Source of the DNA: Membranipora membranacea
Lineage: Eukaryota; Bryozoa; Gymnolaemata; Cheilostomatida; Membraniporidae
Reading direction: 5' to 3'
DNA length: 60,000 nt
Assembly (NCBI GenBank): GCA_914767715.1
Contig: OU612073.1
Location: 7,442,001-7,502,000, forward strand
Under the pieces are notes generated by a model. The model made no database searches. It was given only the letters and a program-made list of their open reading frames with translations, and was not told the origin of the DNA. A program made the translations under genes and the position numbers. The stretch's first letter is position 1. Each line of letters begins with the position of its first letter. Shown here in pieces: positions 15,051-28,400 of this stretch.

Positions 15051-15397
15051 GATCTCTACCACCCTCCCTGTCTCTACGATGAAAGCGGATAGACCAAACT
15101 TGTATAGAGTTGTCCCACCAACAGTTGTGAGAGCACAACTGAAATATCTAATTACTAAATCTGTTAGTTTAGAGATTATAGTCACGTGTCAACTCTTCAT
15201 GCGTAGCCATATTGCTAAATCACCAACACAGAGCTGAAAACACTGTTGCTTCTCTCCTATAAAACCTGGCAAGTATTTATCTGTTAGAAGTGTTAATGGC
15301 CAATTAATGGCTTCCAGGTTGGTTTTCCATAGTGCAGCTAACTAATGCATAGGGCTATTTCCTCCACAGTAGCTGCTAAACAGTAGTTGATAGGGAT

Positions 15398-15720
15398 AAG
15401 ACCAAGGAGTTGGCACACTCAGTCTCACTCTTTTCTTTCTCATCCCAGTCTTTCCTCACTCACTGCTGAAATTGTGAAAGTTCAGTGACCAGCAATAGAG
15501 CCAATGAGTAAGCAATGTGAGTCCTGTGATGACAACAAAAACTTTGTCATGGCAGGCTGAGCAGGATAGTAATGAACATTCTTGGTGTTTGTTACTCACT
15601 TACCAAAGAGTAACTCCTTGCACTGACTCAGCCCAGTGAGAGACTATGACTGTGAATGAATGTGACTCAACTCAGTGGTGACTCACTGACTGTAGTCATC
15701 TAACTAGTCGAAGTCCAGAT
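15398..15720. promoter_or_regulatory. Cluster of AP-1/bZIP-like TGACTCA motifs (candidate regulatory patch)
   Basis: The segment contains many TGACTCA, ACTCACT and TGAGTC-type words, including paired TGACTCA and GTGACTCACTGACT near 15662-15695. It also has an ACCAAGGAGTTGG word at its left edge and a matching inverted ACTCCTTGCACTGACTCAG near 15610. TGACTCA is the established AP-1 consensus. It lies about 0.7-1.0 kb upstream of the first recognised GIGYF splice acceptor, so it could be an enhancer or promoter part. It could equally be an eroded inverted-repeat element that happens to be rich in this word. Confidence 0.3.
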
Positions 15721-16413
15721 TGATAAAATTGATTCCCTCATATACATTATTTTTCAGCTTTTTTACCATGCCACCCTAACTCAACATAGTTATGTCATGT
15801 CATGAGTGTGTGTTCAGTTTTCAAAACAACAATAGACAAAAACAGATACCCTGCTTCCTCACCAGCTGGTATTCAACGAAAAATCAAACCAACAGCAACC
15901 TGGTCTTAGCAGTATGCACCCAATTCTTCCTCAGCTGTAAATTCTTCCATCAGTATTGTATGTTGGACTATGTTGGTGTGGGCCTACACCAATTATTTGA
16001 GAGTGTCACTAAGCTGTGTTACTGCTTATGTACTGTATTCACTGTCGCAATTGTCATTGTTAATGTGGGAAACCTATTAAATTGTCAAAAGCTAACAAGT
16101 TGTCCTTGCATCTCAGAAGTGCCTGATAAGCTTCAGTGTAACACCAGGTACCAAATCGATCAGGAAACATTTTTAACTCGCTTGCCCATCCTATGATGAA
16201 TAAATAACTGGCCTGCATACTAACATTATGGGCCTACCTTATCCATAGCGCAATCTACTTACAAGACCGCCATTGCAGGTTGTGTTCAATAATTACTCAT
16301 CGGCTCTACACATATTCTTGTAAATGGGCCTAATGTGGCTCTAAAGGTTGAGCAGGCTCACTGATTTTACTGTCAGAATGAAGCTATTATGGTGTTTTTA
16401 TTGTCCTTTACAG

Positions 16414-16439
16414 TACCAACCAAAACAACGACAACAAAA
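16414..16439 (+). other. GIGYF 5' leader after a 5'-UTR intron
   Basis: A pyrimidine-rich tract ending TTGTCCTTTACAG (acceptor AG at 16412-16413) precedes a 26-nt A/C-rich leader and then the ATG in AAAATGGCGGAC. The acceptor just before the start codon implies at least one non-coding first exon further upstream. Its position is not clear; a GCCATTGCAG/GTTGTG junction near 16280 is one possible donor. Confidence 0.55.
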
Positions 16440-19400
16440 ATGGCGGACACACTGAAGTTTGGACCCGAGTGGTTGAGACAGTTATCCTCAGGGGGTTCTA
16501 TGACGTCACCCCCACCATCTCCTTCGTTTGGAGGGAAATATAAATTAGCCGATAATCGGTACGGAAGAGAGGAGATGCTTGCCCTCTTCCATCCAAATGC
16601 AAAGGTTTGTGATTATGGTAGTCTGTCACCCTTTTCTGATACTAAAAACTGACCTGTCTCAAAAGACAAATGGACCTCGAAACAACAACTTTTATTCACC
16701 CTAATGGTTTTGCTGATGTAAGAAATGATTGGCTAAAAAACCAAATAAACCTTGGTTTTACTAGCGTATATCAAGACACAAGATTGATAATCAAAGAATA
16801 TCAATCTTGGTTTTGCTGCACACTAGTTCAATCAATGTACTTCATTTCCAAGGTCAACTAGATTTTGAATGTAGTGCCAATATGCATTTTTGAACTTGTG
16901 GTACGGTCTAGTGACAAAGGGGTACCAAATGAGCTGATAAAGTGAACTTTGGTGTTCAGATGTTGATTTGCGCTCTGATAGCATGAAAGTTTTGTCACGG
17001 AAGCTGATGCGTAATCAGATCCGACTGCTGACAGCTCTAACGCTGACAGCGGTGGCCTGTAAGAGTTCATAGTTCACACCTACAAAATTGGCTGACACAT
17101 GTTCCGTGGAAAGATGTATTACACCATAGCCGTGTGTGTCACTGCATAAATATAAGCTTTAGAATAACAGCTCTGTGAAAATCAATATACGTTATACTGT
17201 ATTTGCTGGCTGTTATTACAGATGAATGCGATGCTTAGCCTGGGCACAGATGGTTCTTGCAACGAGTACATCTATATATATATATGTTATAAAATTACTG
17301 ATATTTTACTCTGTTGGCTATGCCTTAAGGCCCTCCAGCTGAATGTTCACCCGGTAGCAGCTGTTGTGTCTTGCAATATAAATCAACTGTAGGCCTCCGT
17401 GATAGCCTTAGGACTTGGAGCCTAACCCTGACTTGTGGCTCTTATATACTCTGTTTGCATCGGGTAGGGGGGAGCAAAAGTCTTGGGGGCTCTGGCTAAT
17501 ATGCTGTATGTTTGTAATGATAACCACACAGTGTAATTCTCCTCTCCTAACAGTCTGTGGCATCAGCTTCACATGGTTGTTTTGCAGGCACCGGACGACC
17601 TGAAGCAGTTTGCATCGATAGGTCTACTAGTGGAAAGATGTCAGGATCCTATGGCTATGATACCCCCTACTGAGGAAGAACAAAGGCTACTGGCCTCCAA
17701 TGTCAACAGTAACGCTGCATATGGGTATGTGTTATCATATCATATCCATTTTATTTTTCTTCCTTTTTTTGCCATCAATTTTCTTGTCACTATCATGAAC
17801 GATGCATTGTATAGCTGACAATACATATATTAGTAGTTGTTTGACAAATGATGATATACCTTACTACTATTAGTGGTTCACCCATCCTCCTTGTCGTTAC
17901 GATCGTGCTGTCCTGCCAACTCCTTGCTGTGACATTGCAGGATAGTCATTGCTTTCTACTTGGCTTTCATTAAAGCCAAACTTAGTCAACATTATGATCA
18001 AAGCGAACACCTTAATTAGATTAGGCTCGCTACATAGGAGCTTTTACTGTCTATATTATTTGAATTTGCAAATGAAAGTTTGTACCCTCTAGGCTCAGTT
18101 GGTAAGCGCTCAAAAGTCTTTCAGAGTACAGGTGTTGAAGGTCGTGGGTTCAGATCACACCGCAGTCAATCTACTACTGGGGCTGAGTTAACCCCAAGGT
18201 GTGCACTGACCTGCCTGCAAACAGAAAGCAACCTGGCGCAGGCATTGCAGCCTTGTCAAATATTTCACCAACCATGCTTCGGGGTGTGGCGTGTGACAAT
18301 CTGAATTTTTTAATCAACCTATGCCCTGTAACATGGCGCTCTCTATTCTGTGTTATAGCCGGATGGGAGGCCGAGCCGGTAATGATAGACTCGGAGGAGC
18401 TCCTGGTATGAGGGGAGCAGGTCGAGGAGGGGGTCTAAGTACCCGAGGTCGAGGGAGAGGACGCGGAGGTGACACAGGCTTCTATAGGGGAGGCTTTGAT
18501 GATCCGATGTCTGCTCGAGGTGACACATACCGGCCTAGAGGCAGCAGAGAAGGGTACGTAATAAGATCTCACACTATCATTGATTTCCTTCGTAGCCCCC
18601 ATACTGGCAGTAAGATTTAAGTCTATCTTAGCCTTGACTCCTGTGTATAGCCCCAGTACGGGAACCCCTCACTAGATTTTCTCTAAATTATATAAGTGTA
18701 TAATATGCAGTTTTGCACGTTCTCACTGCTAAGTAATATGTTACAATTACAACATTGTATTTTTCTAACATTTATATGAAGGACTGAGACATATCCTTGT
18801 TCTCATTGCATCAGTTGATGTGATGTGACCTGATGTGTGTTAATTGCTTTTCTCAGAGCCACATATAAAAGCCCCATTAGCCTAGATGGCTCATACATAA
18901 GTTTGAGTGTTCTCGCTGAAGTAGCAAATGACCTTGAAAAGTTGTCTTGTTAGTGCATTTATCATTTCGATCGTGATTCTTATAACAACCAGTGAGACTG
19001 CTGCTTGAAAGTTACCCTGATGAATTAGTAAGATGCTGTTAGATATTTTTGTAAATGTTTAAAAAATGATGTGTTTTTAGTTGAGGGGAACAGGTCTATT
19101 GATTATGATTTTTGTGCTAATGAAACCACATCTTGGGTCAGCAAAAAACTTTGCTAAAAAATTGGATTGAAAAGAATCTTGAGTAGGCTTTGTTTCAAAA
19201 CTTGCATCACACCTCCATGTATCGCTAGTTAATCAACAAAATCTTTCTTTTTAGTATGAAGGTGATCGAAAGGGACTCTTCAGGTTTCATATCAGCTCGT
19301 TCCTTTGATGACACAACAGATCGTCGATCCAAAGACCCGTTCTCCAGGTCAGCGCCTGGGGACAGGTGGAGCGAGCTGAGATCAGGAGGCGGGGGACGAT

Positions 19401-22400
19401 CGGCTGGTGTCGGAGGTAACAGTAATAACACAGAACACACAGGGGATGAGCCTGTGGCTCCTCCCACAACTCCAGGGTCAGCGGCAGCACCTCCGGCAGC
19501 AGGTGAAGAGAGAGAAGAGGACTGGAGAAGTGTACGCAAGGACAGACAACGTAAGATACTTAGCACATTGATTCCTTAAAGTCCAATTGGAAGGCCTCTT
19601 ACGAGCAATTCCACAATGAAACTTTATATTGGGTCAACAAATTTGATTGTCTGGTCCTTAAAAGCTGCATCACGTGATATTTTTTTATGTGCCCCTGAAT
19701 TCTCATAGAGATAATTGCTGAAGTCAGGCTCTCAGCGTATCAGACAATATTAAATTGAAGCAATTTGAATTCAATCAAATTGACTAAGCCCAGAATTTAA
19801 GATAATGTAGCTGGGTAAACTTCAGATAGACCCAACTTGATGTCTAAAATCTTGGCAGGTTATATTTTTATTGGTCTTGACGAAAGGCCCACAAAGATGA
19901 TTCTTTGAATTATTGTGAATGATCCTGCAAATGTGTGTCTTTGGTCACATGACACAATGCTGTTCTTATTATAGCCACGCTTCATGGCGTGTATTACGGG
20001 TCCTGGTAGCGAAGCCTTTCCAATGCTGGTGGTGCAAACTTTCCATTCATCATTGCTATTAGTGTGCTCAGCAAACGCTTGAATGAGCCTCGACTGTCTA
20101 TCATCTGCTAATAAGATGGTGCTAAGGTGTGCAGCTGTATATAATCACATGTCATGTTCTACTTTGATAGCTCGAGGCAACTGGAGAGACGCCAAGCCCA
20201 GCTTTGACGACGATCCCGGCTCACGTAGCTATCCTAGAGCAGGCTTCAATAGACAGACTAGTTACGAACGATCCAACAGAAATTATCACCATGATGGTAG
20301 GTTAAAGTTTGACTAAATCAGGCTCAAAGGTCTATAATAGTTTATTTGTGTTTTGCTGATTGATTATATATAGAAAGAATATTGCTGATAAGAAGCAACT
20401 TTGACCTGCTTGTCTTCAAAGCACTTGGGCATTTCAATGCTAGCAAAGTAAGAACGAATTGAAATCAGAGGGTAGTCATCTGACTTCAACTGTCACGAGT
20501 TGTATTAATCCATAGAAGTAAACCCAACAGTCTGGTTTCACTGCAGCTACTAGTTTTTATGAACTCAATCATTTACGAATCACTCCGCAATCGGAGTATG
20601 CCTAACTTGGGTACCACAGCTGTCTTTAGGAAAGGACATTTTCTTCCAAGCAGTGCTAGGACTCCGGATTATCACTATCGCTTTGCTTCAACTTTTAACT
20701 TAATATGTCTTGCAATTAGACAAATTTGGGCACTCTCAATGTATGTAGTTCCATCAAAGTGTAAGTGATTTGGGAATGAGATGACTAGCAATCATATAGT
20801 GATTCTGGCCGTTTTTAATTGAAAGACCTCCCCCCCCCTTTCTGTGGATGAATTTATTATACTGACTGTTGTATGAAACGTTTAGATGAGTTACCTGAAT
20901 GGGCAGCTGATGATCTCGGCGGTGGAGATGAGGGAGGTACCTTTGACTCTAGCGGCGCGTTCATGTCTCTCAAAGATGTAGAATATGAGGAGCTCGAGAA
21001 AGTAACACCTAATGGTGATGCCTCCAGCAAGTCTAACAATATACACTCTAAACCAACAGACCGAAAACAGGTAATGCATTATTCTGAATTCAATATGTAT
21101 ATATATAATAATTTATAATATTTGTAATATATATAAGTGAGGTAATGAAACATTGCGTTTTGTGTAAATCATGATATCTTACTCCATCAGCTTTTTCCAG
21201 GTAGTTGTTTCTGAGTGTTCCAAAGCTTCCATCTGATTTGTCTACTGCTGTTATCGTTTATCTCCATTTTGGCTACAAATCTGTGAGCCCTGCGTAGACT
21301 TAACGATAATCATCAAGTCTGAGGAGCCTTGTAAGTTATATGCATGACTTTTGACCAATGCTACAGATAAAACATATTATTTTTTCTTAAGGGTTGGACA
21401 GTGGTAATCATTTAAACAAGAGTTTTTTATACCTTATTTTCGCTGATTTTAGGAAATAGATAAAGCTAAGAAGTCACTACCTCCACTGAAGATAAACAGA
21501 CCCTCCGGTCCTCCCTCCTCGACCTCGGGCTCTGAGAGAAAACCCGGCACCCCCTCCTCAAGTGCTAACACGCCAAGAGCCGGTGATAAACCCACACCCG
21601 GTGCTAATCACTCCACGTCATCGGCAGCAGCTAATAATAAGTCAGCAGCAGCTAAATCTGTGAACAATGAATCTCTGTCTGCCACATCCACAAAAAATCC
21701 GTCCAATCAAAACACAGCAGCGTCAGCAGCCAAGACGCATCCAAACCAAACACAACAGCGACAGCAGAAATCATGTGAGTAGTAGATTCTAAGAGTCAGC
21801 CTCTAAATGTGGGTGGCATATATCGCCCTTATTCTGACTGATATATTCCATCATCTATCTCAGTCCCCCTCATAAGGCAGGACGATGTGACAGTCTACTA
21901 GCCAGCCAGCATGCACATCAGTTGGATGGCCATCGCATATTATAGAGTTAGAAGATTACTGTAATTCCAATACAGAACTGACCCATACCAATCACCGACC
22001 ATATGATATCCCATATGACCTGACATGATAATACCTGTAAATTTTCGGCACCCACAAAATTGCTGTCAACTAAACTCTTTTACTACTTTTACTGCTGATG
22101 TTTTCAAACTCTGTTTTGACTTATCTACAGTGAACACAGACAGGCGTTTACCCGGCGGAGCGGAACCAGAGGCTGACTTTGATCATCTTACTAAAGCAGC
22201 AGAAGAGATGATGGCTACATGGGCTGCTGAGGATGATGACCATCCTCCAGCTTCAGGTACAGAACTACGCTGATCACTTCTGTACTGTGTATCACTGTAT
22301 GATAGACCTTTAACTAGTTCATGTAGACCACATAAGGAATTTGGGTGTGACCACCTGATGACCTAGAATTAGGGACAATAACGCGATATAATTTCTATAT

Positions 22401-25400
22401 ATTTGTCCCTGATAGATAGACCATAAACTAATTCATGTAGCCCAATATCTTCGAAAGGAATTATGTGCGACCACCCAGTGCCAAAAACCTAGTATAAGGG
22501 ATAGGAGCGTATGTATGGTGCCTGAACTAAAGCGACTCTATCATCAGAGATAGTCATACTGAAATTTTAAAACATATGTGTTACGAAAGCTTTTTTGAAT
22601 CAACTGTTGATTTATAAGCTCGTCTAGCGCTGTACCACTGACTGATAAGGGGGGGGGGGGGGGGTTGAGTCCATGGTAAGACTTCTGTATAATTGTTTCA
22701 TCTAGAGACAGTGCAGAAAGCTGAATAGCTGCTAATGTTAGGTATTTTGATCTTACACCTTCTGCAGAACTTTTGAAATCTAGTTGAGTCTAGCAGCTGA
22801 TTAGCTTAATTGCTGTGCCCTCCTCTCCCCTTAACTTCCTGCCTTAATGTCATTTTTACAGCACAAGTTGTGGGTGGTCCAGTACCAGGAGCACCTGTGG
22901 AGGATAGTCAAACAATGACATCGTCTATACCACCTGAGCAGGCGGAGAGCTGGTTCTATAAGGACCCCCAGGGTACACTACAGGGTCCATTTACTGCCCA
23001 GGAGATGGCTGAATGGTTCACTGCTGGTTACTTTACTATGACTTTGCTGGTCAAACAAGGCAAAGACACGACATTCCAGGTATTTATTACCAGCATCTAA
23101 ACTTCTTACCAGCAAGGTGTTTGCTTGACTTCGAAGAAGGTTTAACCCTGCATAATATAATTTTTATATATTGTCTCATATAAAATATTCCCCATGACTG
23201 TGACTCAAGTTTCTGCTATGGTGATGAAAACTTTTAAGTAGAAGATTTGAGTTCGTGAACATTCAAGTGAGTGAGTCATTCAACATCAGGTAATGAAATC
23301 CTCAATGATTCTCCACATAAGTCATAAAACAGAAGCCTTGGTTTGTTTATATCGCCTGTCTGTTTGTTACATCTCGGTTGTTTTCTTTTACTTATTCAGC
23401 CTCTTGGTGAGATAATAAAGCGATGCGGAGGTAGACAGCCTTTTATACCGAGCACTCCGATGACACCAGCCGGAGCACCTGCTGCTATGCACAATTTGAC
23501 AGACCCGGCTATTGTAGCTGCACAGCAGGACCCCAGAGCCTTACAGCAGCAGGTGTTTTTACTCCAGCAGCAGGCTCTACTCCAACAGCAACAACAACAA
23601 GCACTCCTCAGGTACAAGTAACACCTGAGTACCTGGCCGGGGTAACGTCGGGCGAGGGGCAAAAGTCTGGGGGGGGGGCTCAGACTGAGTACCTGGTAAT
23701 GTTAGTCCTATAAAACTAGGGTTTGAAATAATAATGATAATGAAGTGCTTTAAGCCAACAACGATTAAGCTGATGAATTATGGTAGTCGCCATAGAGATA
23801 GCCTGTGGGATCTTAACCAACTTTCTAAAGACTCGGAATTTCAGGGTGGGAACTGCATTTCAAAAGATGAAAATATTTAGCATACTTCAAATTTATCTTG
23901 GGTTGTCTTCTCTCTGAAGTGAAGCTCAGAGATGGGACAACTCCATATTAGATTATTGAATTAATGAATTTGCTTTTTGGTGAACGGAGGTACTTGAAAG
24001 ATATTTTAATTGACCTGAAGATTTATTGATTAACTTGACTATAATTTTTCTTATTATTTATTTTATTAGACAGCAGCAGCAACTGACACATATCCTACAG
24101 ACACTCAGCACATCAGAAGAATACTCACAACTAACTCCTCAACAGCTACAAACCATAGCAATGTCTATTCTAGTCAAGGAACAGCAAAAGCAACAGGTAA
24201 GACTCTAGTTATCTCCTTCTGTTGTTAGATTCCCAGTCCATTCAGCGTAGTGTCATGGTAAGAAACAGGGGTTATCATGAGTTACTTCAGTTGTGATTAC
24301 ATAGGTTGAAAATTTTAGCTGATTCGCGTGGATCTTAAAATGATAATTTGATAATCCTCATACTGCTTTGAGATGACTCTATGATAGGAATCTCTGCACC
24401 GTACCGACAGTACTACATATCTTCCCACCTGATTTCATTCTTCTATTTATTGAAGCTAATTTTCTCAATTAAGGGTGGAGGAAAAATTTTACTGTGATAA
24501 CTCGAGCACATATTAATTAGTTCATTTGCTGCAGTGCAAAGATAACCAACCTGAAATGATTGGTATCACATGATCTCTGCGGATATTACCCTAACGTCAC
24601 TAGTATGACCAAACAAAAATATATTGGAAAGGTTTTTTCATCTCATACTCTGTAGGTGCTGTTAGCACAGCAGGCTCAGCAGGTGTTACTAGAAGCCAAT
24701 CGAAATGCTGCTTCCTCTCCGGGAGGGGTTAACCAGCAATCCAGTCCTCCCCAAGGTGGAGGCATGGGTACACCCACCCCTAATAATGCACCGTCAGGAA
24801 CACATATAGTACCACAGGACGAGGATGGACTGTGGGGAGCTGCCAACAGATCATGGCAGCAGCAAATGGTGAGTTAAACAGCGGAAGGTTCCTTTTCTCG
24901 TACTTGATCTAACAATGGATTTGGTGAAGAACAAGCTTCCGGACTCTCTTTATTTCAAGTTGAGGAGCATCAATCCATAGTGACTGGTGCCTTCTTCAAT
25001 TCCTGAACTCATGTTAGATACAGATTGTGCAGTATTACTATCGCTGCCTTTCCTGCTGCCAGTTTAACTATGAGTAATTCGGTCTCAGCGGTTGCTCGCC
25101 TCCTAACACACTCAACATCAAGTAGTCTGTTTATGAAAAGTGTATAGATTTAGTTGGTATGGATCGATGCCCATTGCTGCATCCGACATCTTCCAAAAAC
25201 ATTTTAAGTTAGAGCAGGTTCCATTTGTAATACAGTTTTGAGGTTCAACAATAGCATCAACAATTTTAATCCTGCCATCAATTATATAAAATATGAGAAA
25301 TTATAAAATTATAGATTAAATTTAAAAAAAAAATTATATATCAAGTATTAAAAATAATGAAATTATAAATTGAATATGCTAAAACGATAAAATTAAAAAC

Positions 25401-28400
25401 TAAATATAATTGTTGATAGCTGTGTTGTTGTTTTGTGTTGTAGCGAGAGAGGCAGGCCGTGGAGGAGGCAGCACAGAAGGATGCCGCACGACAGCAGGAG
25501 TTACAGCATAGAATGGAGTTAGAACATCGGCAGCAGAGAGAGCATCAACAGAGGGAGATGGAGGCTCAGAAACTCAGAGATATGGAGCAGGCACAGGTAT
25601 GTGTGTCTATGTCTTATTTTGACCCCCTATTTAATAGCCCCCCTTAAGCTCAGGTGGCTTGCGCGATGTAGCCTATACCCTATATGCCTTTGCCTGCTTC
25701 TCTTTTTTCGAAGAGGCATAGGGGGATCATTATACTGCGTGCAAGCACACAGTGTCCTAGGTCCTGATCCGAACAATGTGTCAATGATTAGAGGATCTAG
25801 ATACTAGGTGCTGAGCTGATTCGAGTTCTCATCGAACAGATCTGACTGTTTTTGACAACTGAGCAGTGTTTAGAATTCAGAATGATATCAAAGAGAGGAG
25901 CTGCTTTCTAAGATATCAGGAAAAAAATCAGCCTCTTAGGTTGGTGGCAGGAATGGAAAACATGTTGAATTTGGCATTGATTCTGGGTCAAATTATAAAT
26001 AATCAATTTGGAGTTGCTTGCACGCGACATTGCACCTGTTGGTGCAATACAGAAAAATCACTCCCGTTATGCCTTCTTGCATCAGATAATATAATCATAA
26101 CACATATAACCAGTCACCTATGTATGTGAGTAGAGTTTGGGTTGCAATCTAGCAATATAACATTGCCTGGTGCCACCATTTGAAGTTGTATGTAGGATAA
26201 TTAATGTGTCTACGTGTGTGTAAGGGACTTAAGCGTATACATATGTGGGAGACTTATGTATATTTTGTCCTTGTGACTCAAAGTTGATGGAGCAGCAGCA
26301 GAGGATGGCAGCAGAGCAGAGAAGGATGCAAGAAGAGAAAGCTAAAGAAGAGATACGCCGACAGCGCGAGGAAATGGAGAGACAACAACAGGAGCAGATA
26401 GAGAAAAAACGACTAGAGATCGAGCGTCAAGGTATGTGGGTGTGGTGTTAAACCACACTTATCACATGATGTACTAATGCCTGTTCTCTGATCGATAGAG
26501 AGTGAACTAATTCACTTAGCATGAGTACCATCAGAAGGAATTTGGTGTGGCAACCCGAGTTCAGTTTTATTAATTAGGTACTGATATTAAATTGACTCCA
26601 ACGATCAGAGATACACATCATATTAGTGTAGTCTCGATGTCAGTGTTGTATATGCGAGTGGTGTCAAACCAAACTCTCCATCTCATCAGTTTATGCTGCA
26701 TATATACCGCATATATATATTTATATATAAAGTACTTTTAAGCATGTCAATGAGATTATAATGTGATGCTGTCTGATCAATGTAGAAACACTCAAATGTT
26801 TGTATTTCTAATGGATTTGTGATAACACAAATTGGCTCTGATTCATAGTTTGGCTGGCCCATAATGATGGTAGGAATGCAGTACATCTTTTCAATTAGTT
26901 TTTGCTCAACACACCCTTTTGCTAACTCAGCTAAAGCAGTACTAGTGATCTACATTCATGTATTCAAATTGTAAGGAAATTATAAAATGACCAAAAGGGA
27001 TTAGGGTGCTCCAAGATAGGCGCTGAAAGATACTGCTCTATAGCTGTGATTAAGTATGACAACGGATGTCCCTTCCTGGTACAATAGAGTTCTTTTACAT
27101 TTGAGATGTAGACTGAAAGGTTTTAATTTTTAAATATGAGGCCAATGTATTCCCTCTCCCGTTTTGTTAGTTTTTGGACTGAATAGACTAAAATACTTAG
27201 TTGAAATTAAGACCACCAAACTGTTCTATAAAAAGGTTTATAATTTTAAGACATCTGTTTCCCATCTCCCTGCCCAAAGTACATGCGCGTATCATTGTCT
27301 TATTTTCTGTGTGAGTAGAGATGGAGCGACAGAAGGCTAAGGAGAGACAGCTGGAGTTGGAGAGACAGAGAGAGTTAGAACGTCAGCGGGTGATTGATGA
27401 ACAGAGACAGAGAGAAGTACAACAAAAACTACAAGAGGAGTCTAAAAAGAAAGCTCTACTCAAGAAACAACGAGAGGAGGAAGAGGTGAGTCTATATAGG
27501 CCAAGCACAGCTGATATAGGTCAAATGCATATGATCAACCATAGGTCACCTGAGTAGTCACAGGGGGTCCACACTAACCATAACCACAAAAGCAATATGA
27601 AAAATTTAATAAAGCAAGAATGAGTATTTTTATGTTTATGACTATATGAAATAGAGCTGTGTGTTGTACTGAGATTTTTGTACTAATCGCACAATTACTC
27701 TGAAGAGCAACCATTGCATAGTTAAAACAATTTGCTCTAAACATCATCATGAAGTCTTGAGCTATCCCATTATCAGTTGACTTTGTCGTGTTTTTTGTTT
27801 GTTTAAAGATTCCATCAACCAAATTGTAGATGCTCAATACTGGTGTTGAGATCAAAGTTTGAGCGCAATCAGATTGCTGATATTAGCTTGTGCATGGTTT
27901 GTGTATCAATAGGTTTCATCAAGGTACCTAGAAAGGTGAATCCTTCTTTGTGTATATTATTGCTATGGTTACTTAGCCTTGTCAAGTGACAACTTTTTCT
28001 GTATTGGGGACCCTCAAAACAAAAAATTCCTACTTTTATTATATTATTATTATATCATATATATCATATTTATTATTATTATTATAGGAGAGGAGACTAG
28101 CCGAGGCCGAGATGGCGCGTATGACAGCACAGAGAGCCGAGCAGCAGAGACAGGAGGAGGAGAGGTTAGAGAGAGAACGATTCATGGCCGAGCAGCAGAA
28201 GGAAAGAGAGCGACAGGCTGAACGAGAGAGACTAGAGGCTCTGCAGCTACCCTCCACTGCTCAATGGGCTTCTAATAATCAAAAAATGCAAGGTAAGTCT
28301 CTTCACTGACATGAAACTTTGCACCTAGTTACAATTTTGGACACAAAACCGCTATTCAAAAGTCTTTGTTCAAATTGTTTCCAAGTTGATCATTGAAGGT

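Noticed and set aside
14859-15092. Frames giving tandem YQGG, VPGR or WYPP peptides
   Set aside because: They are translations of a 12-bp minisatellite on both strands, with no coding context.
15792-16196. 134-codon plus-strand frame with a hydrophobic segment
   Set aside because: No family resemblance and no splice or poly(A) context. It precedes GIGYF but does not join it.
16670-16861. 63-codon frame inside GIGYF intron 1
   Set aside because: Intronic, no homology, no splice sites that fit.
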